Shown here one piece after another: positions 36,123 through 47,783 of a DNA stretch of 64,000 nucleotides (position 1 is the stretch's first letter; the number at the start of each line of letters is the position of its first letter). The notes under the pieces were generated by a model. It made no database searches. It saw only the letters and a list, made by a program, of their open reading frames with translations, and had not been told where the DNA came from. The DNA lies in assembly GCA_014843695.1 (NCBI GenBank), contig CM026393.1:5062324-5126323 (forward strand), in the 5' to 3' direction. This DNA comes from Archivesica marissinica (Eukaryota > Mollusca > Bivalvia > Venerida > Vesicomyidae). A program made the translations under genes and the position numbers.

Positions 36123-37531
36123 CTGTGGAGTATTCAGGGGCAGTAACTGACTAATGTCTCTCATTACTGTGGAGTATTCAGGGGCAGTAACTGACTAATG
36201 TCTCTCATTACTGTGGAGTATTCAGGGGCAGTAACTGACTAATGTCTCCCATTACTGTGGAGTATTCAGGGGCAGTAACTGACTAATGTCTCTCATTACT
36301 GTGGAGTATTCAGGGGCAGTAACTGACTAATGTCTCCCATTACTGTGGAGTATTCAGGGGCAGTAACTGACTAATGTCTCTCATTACTGTGGAGTATTCA
36401 GGGGCAGTAACTGACTAATGTCTCTCATTACTGTGGAGTATTCAGGGGCAGTAACTGACTAATGTATCTCATTACTGTGGAGTATTCAGGGGCAGTAACT
36501 GACTAATGTCTCCCATTACTGTGGAGTATTCAGGGGCAGTAACTGACTAATGTATCTCATTACTGCTGAGTATTCAGGGGCAGTAACTGACTAATGTCTC
36601 CCATTACTGTGGAGTATTCAGGGGCAGTAACTGACTAATGTCTCTCATTACTGTGTAGTATTCAGGGGCAGTAACTGATAATGTCTCTCATTACTGTGGA
36701 GTATTCAGGGGCAGTAACTGACTAATGTCTCTCATTACTGTGGAGTATTAAGGGGCAGTAACTGACTAATGTCTCTCATTACTGTGGAGTATTCAGGGGC
36801 AGTAACTGACTAATGTCTCTCATTACTGTGGAGTATTCAGGGGCAGTAACTGACTAATGTCTCTCATTACTGTGGAGTATTCAGGGGCAGTAACTGACTA
36901 ATGTCTCTCATTACTGTGGAGTATTCAGGGGCAGTAACTGACTAATGTCTCTCATTACTGTGGAGTATTCAGGGGCAGTAACTGACTAATGTCTCCCATT
37001 ACTGTGGAGTATTCAGGGGCAGTAACTGACTAATGTATCTCATTACTGCTGAGTATTCAGGGGCAGTAACTGACTAATGTCTCCCATTACTGTGGAGTAT
37101 TCAGGGGCAGTAACTGACTAATGTCTCTCATTACTGTGTAGTATTCAGGGGCAGTAACTGATAATGTCTCTCATTACTGTGGAGTATTCAGGGGCAGTAA
37201 CTGACTAATGTCTCTCATTACTGTGGAGTATTAAGGGGCAGTAACTGACTAATGTCTCTCATTACTGTGGAGTATTCAGGGGCAGTAACTGACTAATGTC
37301 TCTCATTACTGTGGAGTATTCAGGGGCAGTAACTGACTAATGTCTCTCATTACTGTGGAGTATTCAGGGGAAGTAACTGACTAATGTCTCTCATTACTGT
37401 GGAGTATTCAGGGGCAGTAACTGACTAATGTCTCTCATTACTGTGGAGTATTCAGGGGCAGTAACTGACTAATGTCTCTCATTACTGTGGAGTATTCAGG
37501 GGCAGTAACTGACTAATGTCTCTCATTACAC
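36083..37531. repeat. 44-bp tandem satellite, about 33 copies
   Basis: Unit = last 39 bp of M3 (GAGTATTCAGGGGCAGTAAC, TGACTAATGTCTCTCATTA) plus CTGTG. Variant units (CTGCTGAG; ACTGATAATG with one base lost) recur 483 bp apart, an 11-unit block duplication. Confidence 0.98.
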
Positions 37532-38210
37532 CTCTTACACCACGTGCTAGACTGTCATACTTGTTGTGACGTCATTACTAACCCGAGTTTGTCATAATAG
37601 TTGTTGATTGTCTGTCTCCAGATTAGTTCTGTGAAATGTAGATCCTGCTACCGGGCGATATAATTATCGTCGCCAATTCACACACATATTTAAAACAACG
37701 GGCGTTAGTCTGGTGGCGAAACTTTAACCTAAATGTTTTCATCATATAATTGCGTTCTTCAGTACTGGAACCAAATTAACAGGACACTTTTCTCGTATAC
37801 CAATTACTGACTATGACAGTTGATTGCTTCACAATTGATGCCTATTCACAAGACAAATGCTACCAGTGTTATAAAGCATAACATCTCAATTTTTCTGCAG
37901 TAACTATAGCGACACTACGTCCTACCGCCACGTGCACGTATACTAATAATATTCCAGATCATCGAAAGGCTTGCGTTTTGTTTTTCCAAGCTGAGGTAAA
38001 ATTGGCACCAAGTCGCTTATGCTACCTAGATTCTATAGGCCTGTTTCGTAGTTACTATTGTGCTATGTAGCGGGTCGGTAAATTACAAACCGCAGTTTGA
38101 CAGCTATATTTAGCTCGTGATTCGTTCAGATTATATTCTTACGGTTGCCTATGTGAAGTATATTCTATTTAATTTAGCAGTTAGTTAAAGAACATTCACG
38201 TGTAGACGAC
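37532..38210. other. unique stretch upstream of a candidate exon
   Basis: No repeat family seen. It would contain promoter and 5' UTR if the exon at 38211 is real. Confidence 0.35.
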
Positions 38211-38237
38211 ATGTCGGATTATGATGATTTCGAGGAG
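38211..38237 (+). CDS. candidate first coding exon (9 codons)
   Basis: ATG with G at -3 opens MSDYDDFEE, then GTGAGTG, a strong donor. A short acidic first exon of this kind is found in several invertebrate muscle and cytoskeletal genes, but nine residues cannot identify a protein. No acceptor or second exon is identified downstream. Support is only start plus donor. Confidence 0.3.
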
Positions 38238-39051
38238 GTGAGTGTTGATATATCTATACATATACGTAACATGTTTTTTCCCCTGGAACCACTCAATGTC
38301 TTACTCTATACTGAACTATTGAACAATATTTCACGATCTGATAAAATACGTTTCATCTGCAGAAGCTTATGAATGTTTTCATGTAGGAAATAATTTTAAG
38401 AAAAGCAAATTTCTTTCTGAAATGGCGTTAAGCATTTGACAAATAGCACACCAGATTTATGCACCAATTATACCACGATCACACAGTTCAGTATACTGCA
38501 GAAACGTGTTAATCTATATATCAATGCAATGCAACGGTTCTGTGGCAAACGCCGGGTGGCTTATAATTGGTTGGCAAAATCGGACGGCATTAATAGTGTT
38601 GCCAGTTTGTATTGCAAATTTAATGGGCAACGCGCAATGCAGAATGATAACCAATTAAGAACATTATCGACTCATGCCCAAGGTTATGCTGTTATAGATT
38701 TAGACGAATATAAAAACAGGGATCTCGTATTTGTATGGGTTCCTATCTCTGCATAGATTGATGGCGGAAACTAATGCACGGAGAAAGCCCCAAAGCAGAA
38801 TGTTGGTTGATTGCGTTCCGTCTCAATTACCGGTATTCGAAGGACGGCGTGACGTCGGCGCATGATCTATTAACTTAATTAAGATAGGTGATCGTATAAT
38901 GATAGCATTTGTTGGCAGATACACGAACTGTTCGGAACATATGATTACAATAGCCGGGTTTACAGATATAAGTATAACAATGCCTGGTTCCCATTGTTTT
39001 CCCATTGTTAAATACTTTATTACATTAACTGTTGAAAACCTGGCGGGGCCC
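38238..39051. other. unique stretch, possible intron
   Basis: Contains a 106-codon open frame (38436-38756, TTG start) of unknown nature. No domain recognised; not called. Confidence 0.35.
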
Positions 39052-39875
39052 TAAGCATAATTACCAGTGCAGCATACCTACCAGACAGGTTTACCAGTAC
39101 ATGCCTACCAGATATAAAACGTGAAACAGTACTAAACAATGAGGGGTTATCATTGGGGCCATAGACGGGTTTATCAGTACAGGCCTACCAGATATAAAAC
39201 GTGAAACAGTACTAAACAATGAGGGGTTACCATTGGGGCCCTCGACAGGTTTACCAGTGCATGCCTACCAGATATAAAACATGAAACAGTACTAAACAAT
39301 GAGGTGTTATCATTGGGGCCCTAGACAGGTTTACCAGTGCATGCAGGCCTACCAGATATAAAACGTGAAACAGTACTAAACAATGAGGGGTTATCATTGG
39401 GGCCCTAGACAGGTTTACCAGTGCATGCAGGCCTACCAGATATAAAACGTGAAACAGTACTAAACAATGAGGGGTTACCATTGGGGCCCTAGACAGGTTT
39501 ACCAGTGCATGCAGGCCTACCAGATATAAAACGTGAAACAGTACTAAACAATGAGGGGTTATCATTGGGGCCCTAGACAGGTTTACCAGTACATGCCTAC
39601 CAGATATAAAACGTGAAACAGTACTGAACAATGAGGTGTTATCATTGGGGCCCTAGACAGGTTTACCAGTACATGCCTACCAGATATAAAACGTGAAACA
39701 GTACTAAACAATGAAGGGTTATCATTGGGGCCCTAGAGAGGTTTACCAGTGCATGACTACCAGATATAAAACGTGAACTAAGTACTAAACAATGAGGGGT
39801 TATCATTGGTGCCCTAGACAGGTTTACCAGTACATAACTAACAGATATAAAACGTGAAACAGTACTAAACAATGA
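39052..39875. repeat. 80/84-bp tandem repeat, about 10 copies
   Basis: Unit GGGGCCCTAGACAGGTTTAC, CAGTGCATGC(AGGC)CTACC, AGATATAAAACGTGAAACAG, TACTAAACAATGAGGGGTTA, TCATT. Presence or absence of four bases gives 84- or 80-bp forms. Confidence 0.95.
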
Positions 39876-40466
39876 CAATACGCTCGCCCATATGATTCGC
39901 CAGAGGCGAGGGTAAATAAGCTCAATCATCATCATCAACAATGAGGGGTAGTCATGTTCGACTTCCAAGGATATATAGTATATGATATAGTATATGCACG
40001 TGTCAAATGTGTGCACTGACTAAAACGAGTGCACGTGTTGAGAAGTACTTTATGATCACATTCAGTCGGTTGATATCAAGACATATCTTCCAGCTACACC
40101 CAATTTGTCAATACAGGATTTATATGTGACATGATATAGACGGGCACTTGCTTCCGTTTGGTGAATTATTCTATGAATTTTATAATAACACTGAATTTTA
40201 CCTCATACTTATAGTATATATTGTTCACTGAGTTAGCAGTGCTAGGTCGCGGGGTGTCCTATATCGAGTGTAGATTACAATTTATTCTTCCGTTTTCCTA
40301 TCAGAATCGCATTCGAATGAAGCTCTTATTCCTCATCAGAATCGCATTCGAATGAAACTCAACCATCCCTTTATTCGCCATATTTATTACGGTCATGAAG
40401 TGTGGTTGTCATTAATGACGTCATCATGCGCTACCATGTTACGCCATTGTTTAATAGTCCACTTAT
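39876..40466. other. unique stretch
   Basis: Holds a short direct duplication (ATCAGAATCGCATTCGAATG at about 40303 and 40337). Part of the end may be LTR (see 40771). Confidence 0.4.
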
Positions 40467-40770
40467 GTTGTGAGAACTTTTATTACTTTTATTTATCATC
40501 GCTACCGGTTGCCCATATGAGCGACGCCTCCTGTAGAGATTAGTCATTTTTGGAGGATAGTGCAATGATACAGAAAGAGACACATTCCAGAGTCTCCTCT
40601 GGTTCTTTTACGTGCACAGTGTACAACACCGACACTAGACTCCAGTTTAACGTCCCATCTGAAAGACTGTTAATTTTATTAGGGTCAGACGGGGCATCGA
40701 ACCTGCGATCCCTGGATTACCAGTCCAGCTTGTTACCACTGGACTACAGATCCGTCTGTGTTGTTAGAAC
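40467..40770 (-). mobile_element. SINE-B with target-site duplication
   Basis: Reverse full-length copy. GTTGTGAGAAC at 40467-40477 and GTTGTTAGAAC at 40760-40770 flank it. Confidence 0.93.
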
Positions 40771-40986
40771 ATAACCGATGTCGGCATATATTTAGCGACA
40801 CAAACACATTTACGTCAGTAGTGATTGAGTACATCAACTTCATAAATAAATCAATTGACATTATATTCAAATAGGCAAACACACCTGTTGCAGATTGTGC
40901 TGTTTAATTGTGTCGCTGTAAGGACTTGGTCGCCGTTATGGAGGGTATTATTCTCATCCTGTGACAAATGGCGCCCAACGAGGGGC
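40771..40986 (+). mobile_element. LTR retrotransposon relic: LTR end and primer-binding site
   Basis: TGGCGCCCAACGAGGGGC at 40969-40986 differs by one base from the tRNA-Lys1,2 primer-binding site used by retroelements, and follows GTGACA (an LTR-like CA end) by two bases. With the SINE at 40467 removed, the upstream sequence would start TGTTGTGAGAACATAACC, a plausible LTR start. No gag, pol or second LTR is visible, so this is at most a remnant. Confidence 0.45.
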
Positions 40987-41235
40987 CGCGACTGAATATC
41001 TACTTCGAGATAATGCTTTCCTTGTACTCTATTCCTGGTAATTTTATAGAAGAATTCCTATGTGGTGCGAAATATGTCGCGGAACGGTTGATTATGTGTA
41101 AGCAACACAGCTAGCTTAGTTGAGCGTAAGGTCCGAGGTTCGAGTCCTGTGTTGGGTACATATTTATTTCATCCGGTGATTGATCTCCCCCAACTATGTG
41201 TCTCGGAAAGAATATGATGTACATTCATAACAGTA
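40987..41235. other. spacer with a tRNA-like B box
   Basis: GAGGTTCGAGTCCTG at about 41137 matches the pol III B-box consensus, but no A box or stem set makes a tRNA gene; perhaps a SINE relic. Confidence 0.35.
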
Positions 41236-44200
41236 TCATACTAGAGGACATAGAAAACGCACACCTACATTATATACTAGAGGACATAGAAAACGCACAC
41301 CTACATTATATACTAGAGGACATAGAAAACGCACACCTACATTGTATAATAAAGGACATAGAAAACGCACACCTACATTATATACTAGATGACATAGAAA
41401 ACGCACACCTACATTATATACTAGATGACATAGAAAACGCACACCTACATTATATACTAGAGGACATAGAAAACGCACACCTACATTATATACTAGAGGA
41501 CATAGATACCGCACGCCTACATTATATACTAGAGGACATAGAAAACGCACACCTACATTATATACTAGAGGACATAGAAAACGCACACCTACATTATATA
41601 CTAGAGGACATAGAAAACGCACACCTACATTATATACTAGAGGACATAGATACCGCACGCCTACATTATATACTAGAGGACATAGAAAACGCACACTTAC
41701 ATTATATACTAGAGGACATAGAAAACGCACACCTACATAATATACTAGAGGACATAGAAAACGCACACCTACATTATATACTAGAGGACATAGAAAACGC
41801 ACACCTACATTATATACTAGAGGACATAGAAAACGCACACCTACATAATATACTAGAGGACATAGAAAACGCACACCTACATTATATACTAGAGGACATA
41901 GAAAACGCACACTTACATTATATACTAGAGGACATAGAAAACGCACACCTACATTATATACTAGAGGACATAGATACCGCACGCCTACATTATATACTAG
42001 AGGACATAGAAAACGCACACCTACATTATATACTAGAGGACATAGAAAACGCACACCTACATTATATACTAGAGGACATAGATACCGCACGCCTACATTA
42101 TATATTAGAGGACATAGAAAACGCACACCTACATTATATACTAGAGGACATAGAAAACGCACACCTACATTATATACTACAGGACATAGAAACCGCACAC
42201 CTACATTATATACTAGAGGACATAGAAACTGCAGACCTACATTATATACTAGAGGACATAGATAACGCACATCTACATTATATACTAGAGGACATAGAAA
42301 ACGCACACTTACATTATATACTAGAGGACATAGAAAACGCACACCTACATTATATACTAGAGGACATAGAAAACGCACACCTACATTATATACTAGAGGA
42401 CATAGAAAACGCACACCTACATTATATACTAGAGGACATAGAAAACGCACACCTACATTATATACTAGAGGACATAGAAAACGCACACCTACATTATATA
42501 CTAGAGGACATAGAAAACGCACACCTACATTATATACTAGAGGACATAGAAAACGCACACCTACATTATATACTAGAGGACATAGAAAACGCACACCTAC
42601 ATTATATACTAGAGGACATAGAAAACGCACACCTACATTATATACTAGAGGACATAGAAAACGCACACCTACATTATATACTAGAGGACATAGAAAACGC
42701 ACACCTACATTATATACTAGAGGACATAGAAAACGCACACCTACATTATATACTAGAGGACATAGAAAACGCACACCTACATTATATACTAGAGGACATA
42801 GAAAACGCACACCTACATTATATACTAGAGGACATAGAAAACGCACACCTACATTATATACTAGAGGACATAGAAAACGCACACCTACATTATATACTAG
42901 AGGACATAGAAAACGCACACCTACATTATATACTAGAGGACATAGAAAACGCACACCTACATTATATACTAGAGGACATAGAAAACGCACACCTACATTA
43001 TATACTAGAGGACATAGAAAACGCACACCTACATTATATACTAGAGGACATAGAAAACGCACACCTACATTATATACTAGAGGACATAGAAAACGCACAC
43101 CTACATTATATACTAGAGGACATAGAAAACGCACACCTACATTATATACTAGAGGACATAGAAAACGCACACCTACATTATATACTAGAGGACATAGAAA
43201 ACGCACACCTACATTATATACTAGAGGACATAGAAAACGCACACCTACATTATATACTAGAGGACATAGAAAACGCACACCTACATTATATACTAGAGGA
43301 CATAGAAAACGCACACCTACATTATATACTAGAGGACATAGAAAACGCACACCTACATTATATACTAGAGGACATAGAAAACGCACACCTACATTATATA
43401 CTAGAGGACATAGAAAACGCACACCTACATTATATACTAGAGGACATAGAAAACGCACACCTACATTATATACTAGAGGACATAGAAAACGCACACCTAC
43501 ATTATATACTAGAGGACATAGAAAACGCACACCTACATTATATACTAGAGGACATAGAAAACGCACACCTACATTATATACTAGAGGACATAGAAAACGC
43601 ACACCTACATTATATACTAGAGGACATAGAAAACGCACACCTACATTATATACTAGAGGACATAGAAAACGCACACCTACATTATATACTAGAGGACATA
43701 GAAAACGCACACCTACATTATATACTAGAGGACATAGAAAACGCACACCTACATTATATACTAGAGGACATAGAAAACGCACACCTACATTATATACTAG
43801 AGGACATAGAAAACGCACACCTACATTATATACTAGAGGACATAGAAAACGCACACCTACATTATATACTAGAGGACATAGAAAACGCACACCTACATTA
43901 TATACTAGAGGACATAGAAAACGCACACCTACATTATATACTAGAGGACATAGAAAACGCACACCTACATTATATACTAGAGGACATAGAAAACGCACAC
44001 CTACATTATATACTAGAGGACATAGAAAACGCACACCTACATTATATACTAGAGGACATAGAAAACGCACACCTACATTATATACTAGAGGACATAGAAA
44101 ACGCACACCTACATTATATACTAGAGGACATAGATAACGCACACCTACATTATATACTAGAGGACATAGATAACGCACACCTACATTATATACTAGAGGA

Positions 44201-44838
44201 CATAGATAACGCACACCTACATTATATACTAGAGGACATAGAAAACGCACACCTACATTATATACTAGAGGACATAGATAACGCACACCTACATTATATA
44301 CTAGAGGACATAGAAAACGCACACCTACATTATATACTAGAGGACATAGAAAACGCACACCTACATTATATACTAGAGGACATAGAAAACGCACACCTAC
44401 ATTATATACTAGAGGACATAGAAAACGCACACCTACATTATATACTAGAGGACATAGAAAAAGCATACCTACATTATATACTAGAGGACATAGAAAAAGC
44501 ATACCTACATTATATACTAGAGGACATAGAAAACGCACACCTACATTATATACTAGAGGACATAGAAAAAGCATACCTACATTATATACTAGAGGACATA
44601 GAAAAAGCATACCTACATTATATACTAGAGGACATAGAAAACGCACACCTACATTATATACTAGAGGACATAGAAAACGCACACCTACATTATATACTAG
44701 AGGACATAGAAAACGCACACCTACATTATATACTAGAGGACATAGAAAACGCACACCTACATTATATACTAGAGGACATAGAAAACGCACACCTACATTA
44801 TATACTAGAGGACATGGAAAACGCACACCTACATTATA
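41236..44838. repeat. 36-bp tandem satellite, about 100 copies
   Basis: Unit TATACTAGAGGACATAGAAA, ACGCACACCTACATTA. About 50 units in the middle (roughly 42310-44110) are identical. Variants (GATACCGCACGC, GATAACGCACAC, AAAGCATACC) are confined to the flanks. Open frames of about 1,200 codons exist on both strands because 36 is divisible by three and the copies are uniform; not taken as genes. Confidence 0.98.
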
Positions 44839-45027
44839 TGATTATTATTACATGAAAACGAAATACGAAGGATTTCATCAAAGATATACCACATCTTTAT
44901 TACAAAACACAAACTGAACAACTAAAAATATTCCAAAATGTTTAAAACTATGTATTTATATAGTTATTGTTTTTCATGTAAAAAAACACATATCCGAAGT
45001 GTGCGTTTGCTATGTCCTCTAGTATGC
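41236..45027. mobile_element. inverted-repeat element with one arm expanded
   Basis: The left arm ATACTAGAGGACATAGAAAA, CGCACAC is the satellite unit. The right arm at 44999-45027 is one inverted unit (GTGTGCGTTTGCTATGTCCT, CTAGTAT). Further inward, TACATGAAAA (44850) pairs with TTTTCATGTA (44970), so the arms extend. The simplest reading is a small MITE whose left arm became a 100-copy array. Confidence 0.65.
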
Positions 45028-45685
45028 ATATTTCCATTGCTACATGTGTAGTATTCACTCGTTTACTTCTAATATGCTACTGTGGATTGGTTTGGTGGTG
45101 TGGTTTCAGTGTATATGGGATTTAGTTGAGATTAGACCTTTTCGATTACGTGCTCATCTTGGCGTTGTCGGTTCGTCCATGGGTTGTGCGCTGTCGTCAG
45201 ATGAGCATGTTGCCTGTCTTCCAATGACAAAGTTCATGTGAATCTCCGGCTTAATTGTACCGTCCTTCCATAAAAAAGAAATCTAAACTGAGATTAAATG
45301 AGACTAATTAAATTGAACTGAAATGAAACTGTATTTTACAAGCATGGCTGTGCTATTGATTCACACACTAGATGCGTTCTAATATTTGTTATCACAGTGC
45401 CTTTCAACCATGCACGTGTAATTAAATGTATTAAACTTGACAGAACGATAATATTGAAGACATGCAGTGCTTTAATGGTCAATGGTCGATTAAACATGTT
45501 TATATATTCATCAAAAATGTTTTCTTAACGGTTACCACACCGTAAAACAACGAATGTAGTAGAGTAATTTTAAAATCGATAGCGGCGGGATATCTGGACA
45601 TGCGCCAATTCCTTTGCACGTGTATGTATGTATGTATGTATAATGTGTCTAAAATGTGTGTTGAACATAAGGTGTCAACCCTATC
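45028..45685. other. unique stretch
   Basis: Contains (GTAT)n at 45620-45640. No gene recognised. Confidence 0.4.
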
Positions 45686-46001
45686 GATATGACCAGACAG
45701 ACGGATATGTAGTCCAGTGGTAATACGCTGGACTGGTAATCCAGGGATCGCAGGTTCGATCCCCCGTCTGACCCTAATAAAATTAACAGTCTTTCAGATG
45801 GGACGTTAAACCGAGGTCTCGTGTCGGTGCTTTACACCGTGCACTTAAAAGAACCAGAGGAGACTCTGGAATGGGTCTCTTTCTGTATCATTGCACTACC
45901 ATTCAAAAATCTAAAATGACTAATCTCTTCAGGAGGCGTCGCTCATATGGGCAACCGGTAGCGACGATAAATAAACGTAAAACACACAAAGATATGACCA
46001 G
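45686..46001 (+). mobile_element. SINE-B with 11-bp target-site duplication
   Basis: Near-consensus full-length copy: GGATATGTAGTCCAGTGG, arm CTGGACTGGTAATCCAG, B box GGTTCGATCCC. GATATGACCAG at 45686-45696 and 45991-46001. Confidence 0.95.
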
Positions 46002-46136
46002 TCGGTTGACTGAACCATATCCGTGCAGGCCAGCTGGGTTACTATCCGTCCATATCAGAATGAACCCATTGCGAGATTCGAATCTACGACCTCCTGCTCT
46101 GTTACGGACACCGTAACAACTAGGCCACGGTGACTA
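46002..46136 (-). mobile_element. SINE-F, tRNA-derived
   Basis: On the minus strand: GTCACCGTGGCCTAGTTGTT (A box) and AGATTCGAATCTCGC (B box), then ATGGGTTCATTCTGATATGG. Single copy here; 3' end unclear. Confidence 0.6.
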
Positions 46137-46324
46137 TACATACTTATTCCTACTAGAGCATCTCAGCTATAATAACTAATATCGCTGGGTACTAATCGCA
46201 GGGTACCGCTTGCTCTGCTCAAAAATCGTATCTGCTTATTCCTAACCACGTTACCTTCTCAACCTACTTGATATGTTTACTATCTGCGTTCGTGTCGGAA
46301 TGTAGATTACTGTTATTTATATAT

Positions 46325-46802
46325 GAAATGCATCTCAACAGACATTTACCTACAGGGGCTGAAATAATGCATTCCAGCTGATATTTACCTACAGGGGCTG
46401 AAATAATGCATTCCAGCAGATATTTACTTACAGGGGCGGTCATAATGCATCTCAACAAACATTTACCTACATGGGGCGGATATAATGCATTTCAACAGAT
46501 ATTTACTTACAGGGGCGGCAATAATGCATCTCAACAGATATTTACCTACAGGGGCAGATAAAATGCATCTCAACATATATTTACCTACAGGGGCGGGTAT
46601 AATTCATCTCAACAGATATTTACTTACATGGGCGGTTATAATGCATCTCAACAGATATTTACCTACAGGGGCTGAAGTAATGCATTCCAGCAGATATTTA
46701 CCTACAGGGGCTGAAATAATGCATTCCAACAGATATTTACCTACAGGGGCGGGTATATGCATCTCAACAGATATTTACTTACAGGGGCGGTTATAATGCA
46801 TC
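46325..46802. repeat. 39-bp tandem repeat, about 12 copies
   Basis: Unit ATAATGCATCTCAACAGATA, TTTACCTACAGGGGCGG plus two bases; alternative units have CATTCCAGCAG and GGGGCTGAA. Confidence 0.95.
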
Positions 46803-46870
46803 TCGCCAGAGGGACAGATATAAAATAGTGAACTTAACCGAAAACATAACAATACCTGAATCAACAAGCA

Positions 46871-47255
46871 TAATGAGAGACATCTGTAATGTTCTATTAC
46901 CTCCCTTTGCAGATAAAGTCTGGTTTATTCCAAAATGTGAATAGGTCCTTTTAGCTATAATCCTTTGTTTATACAGTTGTTCCGTAACCAGACGTTGCGG
47001 TATGATAATTGTAGAATTTATCAAAATCGTGTTAATTAACTGATATCATTGTATTACAAATAAGTACCCATTGCATGTACTGTGGGAGATATGTCGAGAT
47101 ATAGTAATTTATTAAACATATAAAGCGATAGTGGAATACAATTGCTAGCATGTTGTGCAAAGGAAACAACGATAAAAACAGAAGAAAACACTTAATAGGA
47201 TCTATCTTCTTTTAGAGAGTATTCAGGGACAGTAACTGACCGATGTCTCTCATTG
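46871..47255 (+). mobile_element. M3 MITE
   Basis: TAATGAGAGACATCTGTAAT to AGGGACAGTAACTGACCGAT, GTCTCTCATTG. Interior shared; lies 68 bp after the 39-bp array. Confidence 0.88.
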
Positions 47256-47347
47256 CTATATCTAATTCATTGGAACTGAGAATCGTTTATATATGCACAG
47301 ATTCTGTTAACATATTGGCCTAGGAGTATAACATTGATATATATATA

Positions 47348-47783
47348 TATCAGTACCTTCGGGTATTCACAGGGCAATAGCATCAACACCCATACTATAT
47401 ATACTTATAATGCCTCCGTGGTCGAGTGGTTAAGGTCGTTGACTTGTATACCACTGTAACCTATCATCACTGATGGGCACGGGTTCGCCTCCGTGGTCGA
47501 GTGGTTAAGGTCGCTGACGTGTATACCACTGTAACCTATCATCACTGGTGGGCATGGGTTCGAGCCCCGCTCAGGCCGTGTCTCATTTATATGAAAAAGT
47601 TGGCAGTTTCTTACGCACCCAAGTACTGGTTAACCGCTGGAGCCTGCTCAGGAAAGGTGTTGTTAGGTAAACTGCCCGCCGGCGATATAGCCCAAAATGG
47701 TGCTGATGCAGGCGTAAAACCCGAAATATAATATATAACATAATATATACTTATATATATGTGAATACCCAAAGGTACTGATA
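47348..47783. repeat. inverted repeat flanking SINE-D
   Basis: TATCAGTACCTTCGGGTATT at 47348 pairs with AATACCCAAAGGTACTGATA ending near 47780. Without the SINE the two arms lie close together: a small foldback element split by the SINE is likely. Confidence 0.65.
47410..47740 (+). mobile_element. SINE-D with tandemly duplicated tRNA head
   Basis: GCCTCCGTGGTCGAGTGGTT occurs twice (47411 and 47486). The first head stops at GGGTTC of its B box and the second begins at once. The second has an intact B box GGTTCGAGCCCC and the full body and tail to GGCGTAAAACCC. ATATATACTTATA on both sides is the probable target-site duplication. Confidence 0.9.

Noticed and set aside
38436..38756. 106-codon open frame
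   Set aside because: TTG start and no recognised domain; it may be chance in a possible intron. Kept only as a note.
41110..41160. tRNA gene around a perfect B box (GGTTCGAGTCC)
   Set aside because: No A box at proper spacing and no acceptor or anticodon stems.
41196..44855. Open frames of about 1,200 codons on both strands in the 36-bp array
   Set aside because: Unit length is a multiple of three and units are uniform, so any stop-free unit gives an open array. Openness on both strands and the lack of a normal protein context argue against a gene.
45697..45790. Functional tRNA-Thr gene
   Set aside because: The tRNA-like part is the head of SINE-B, with SINE body, tail and target-site duplications; same for the other SINE heads.
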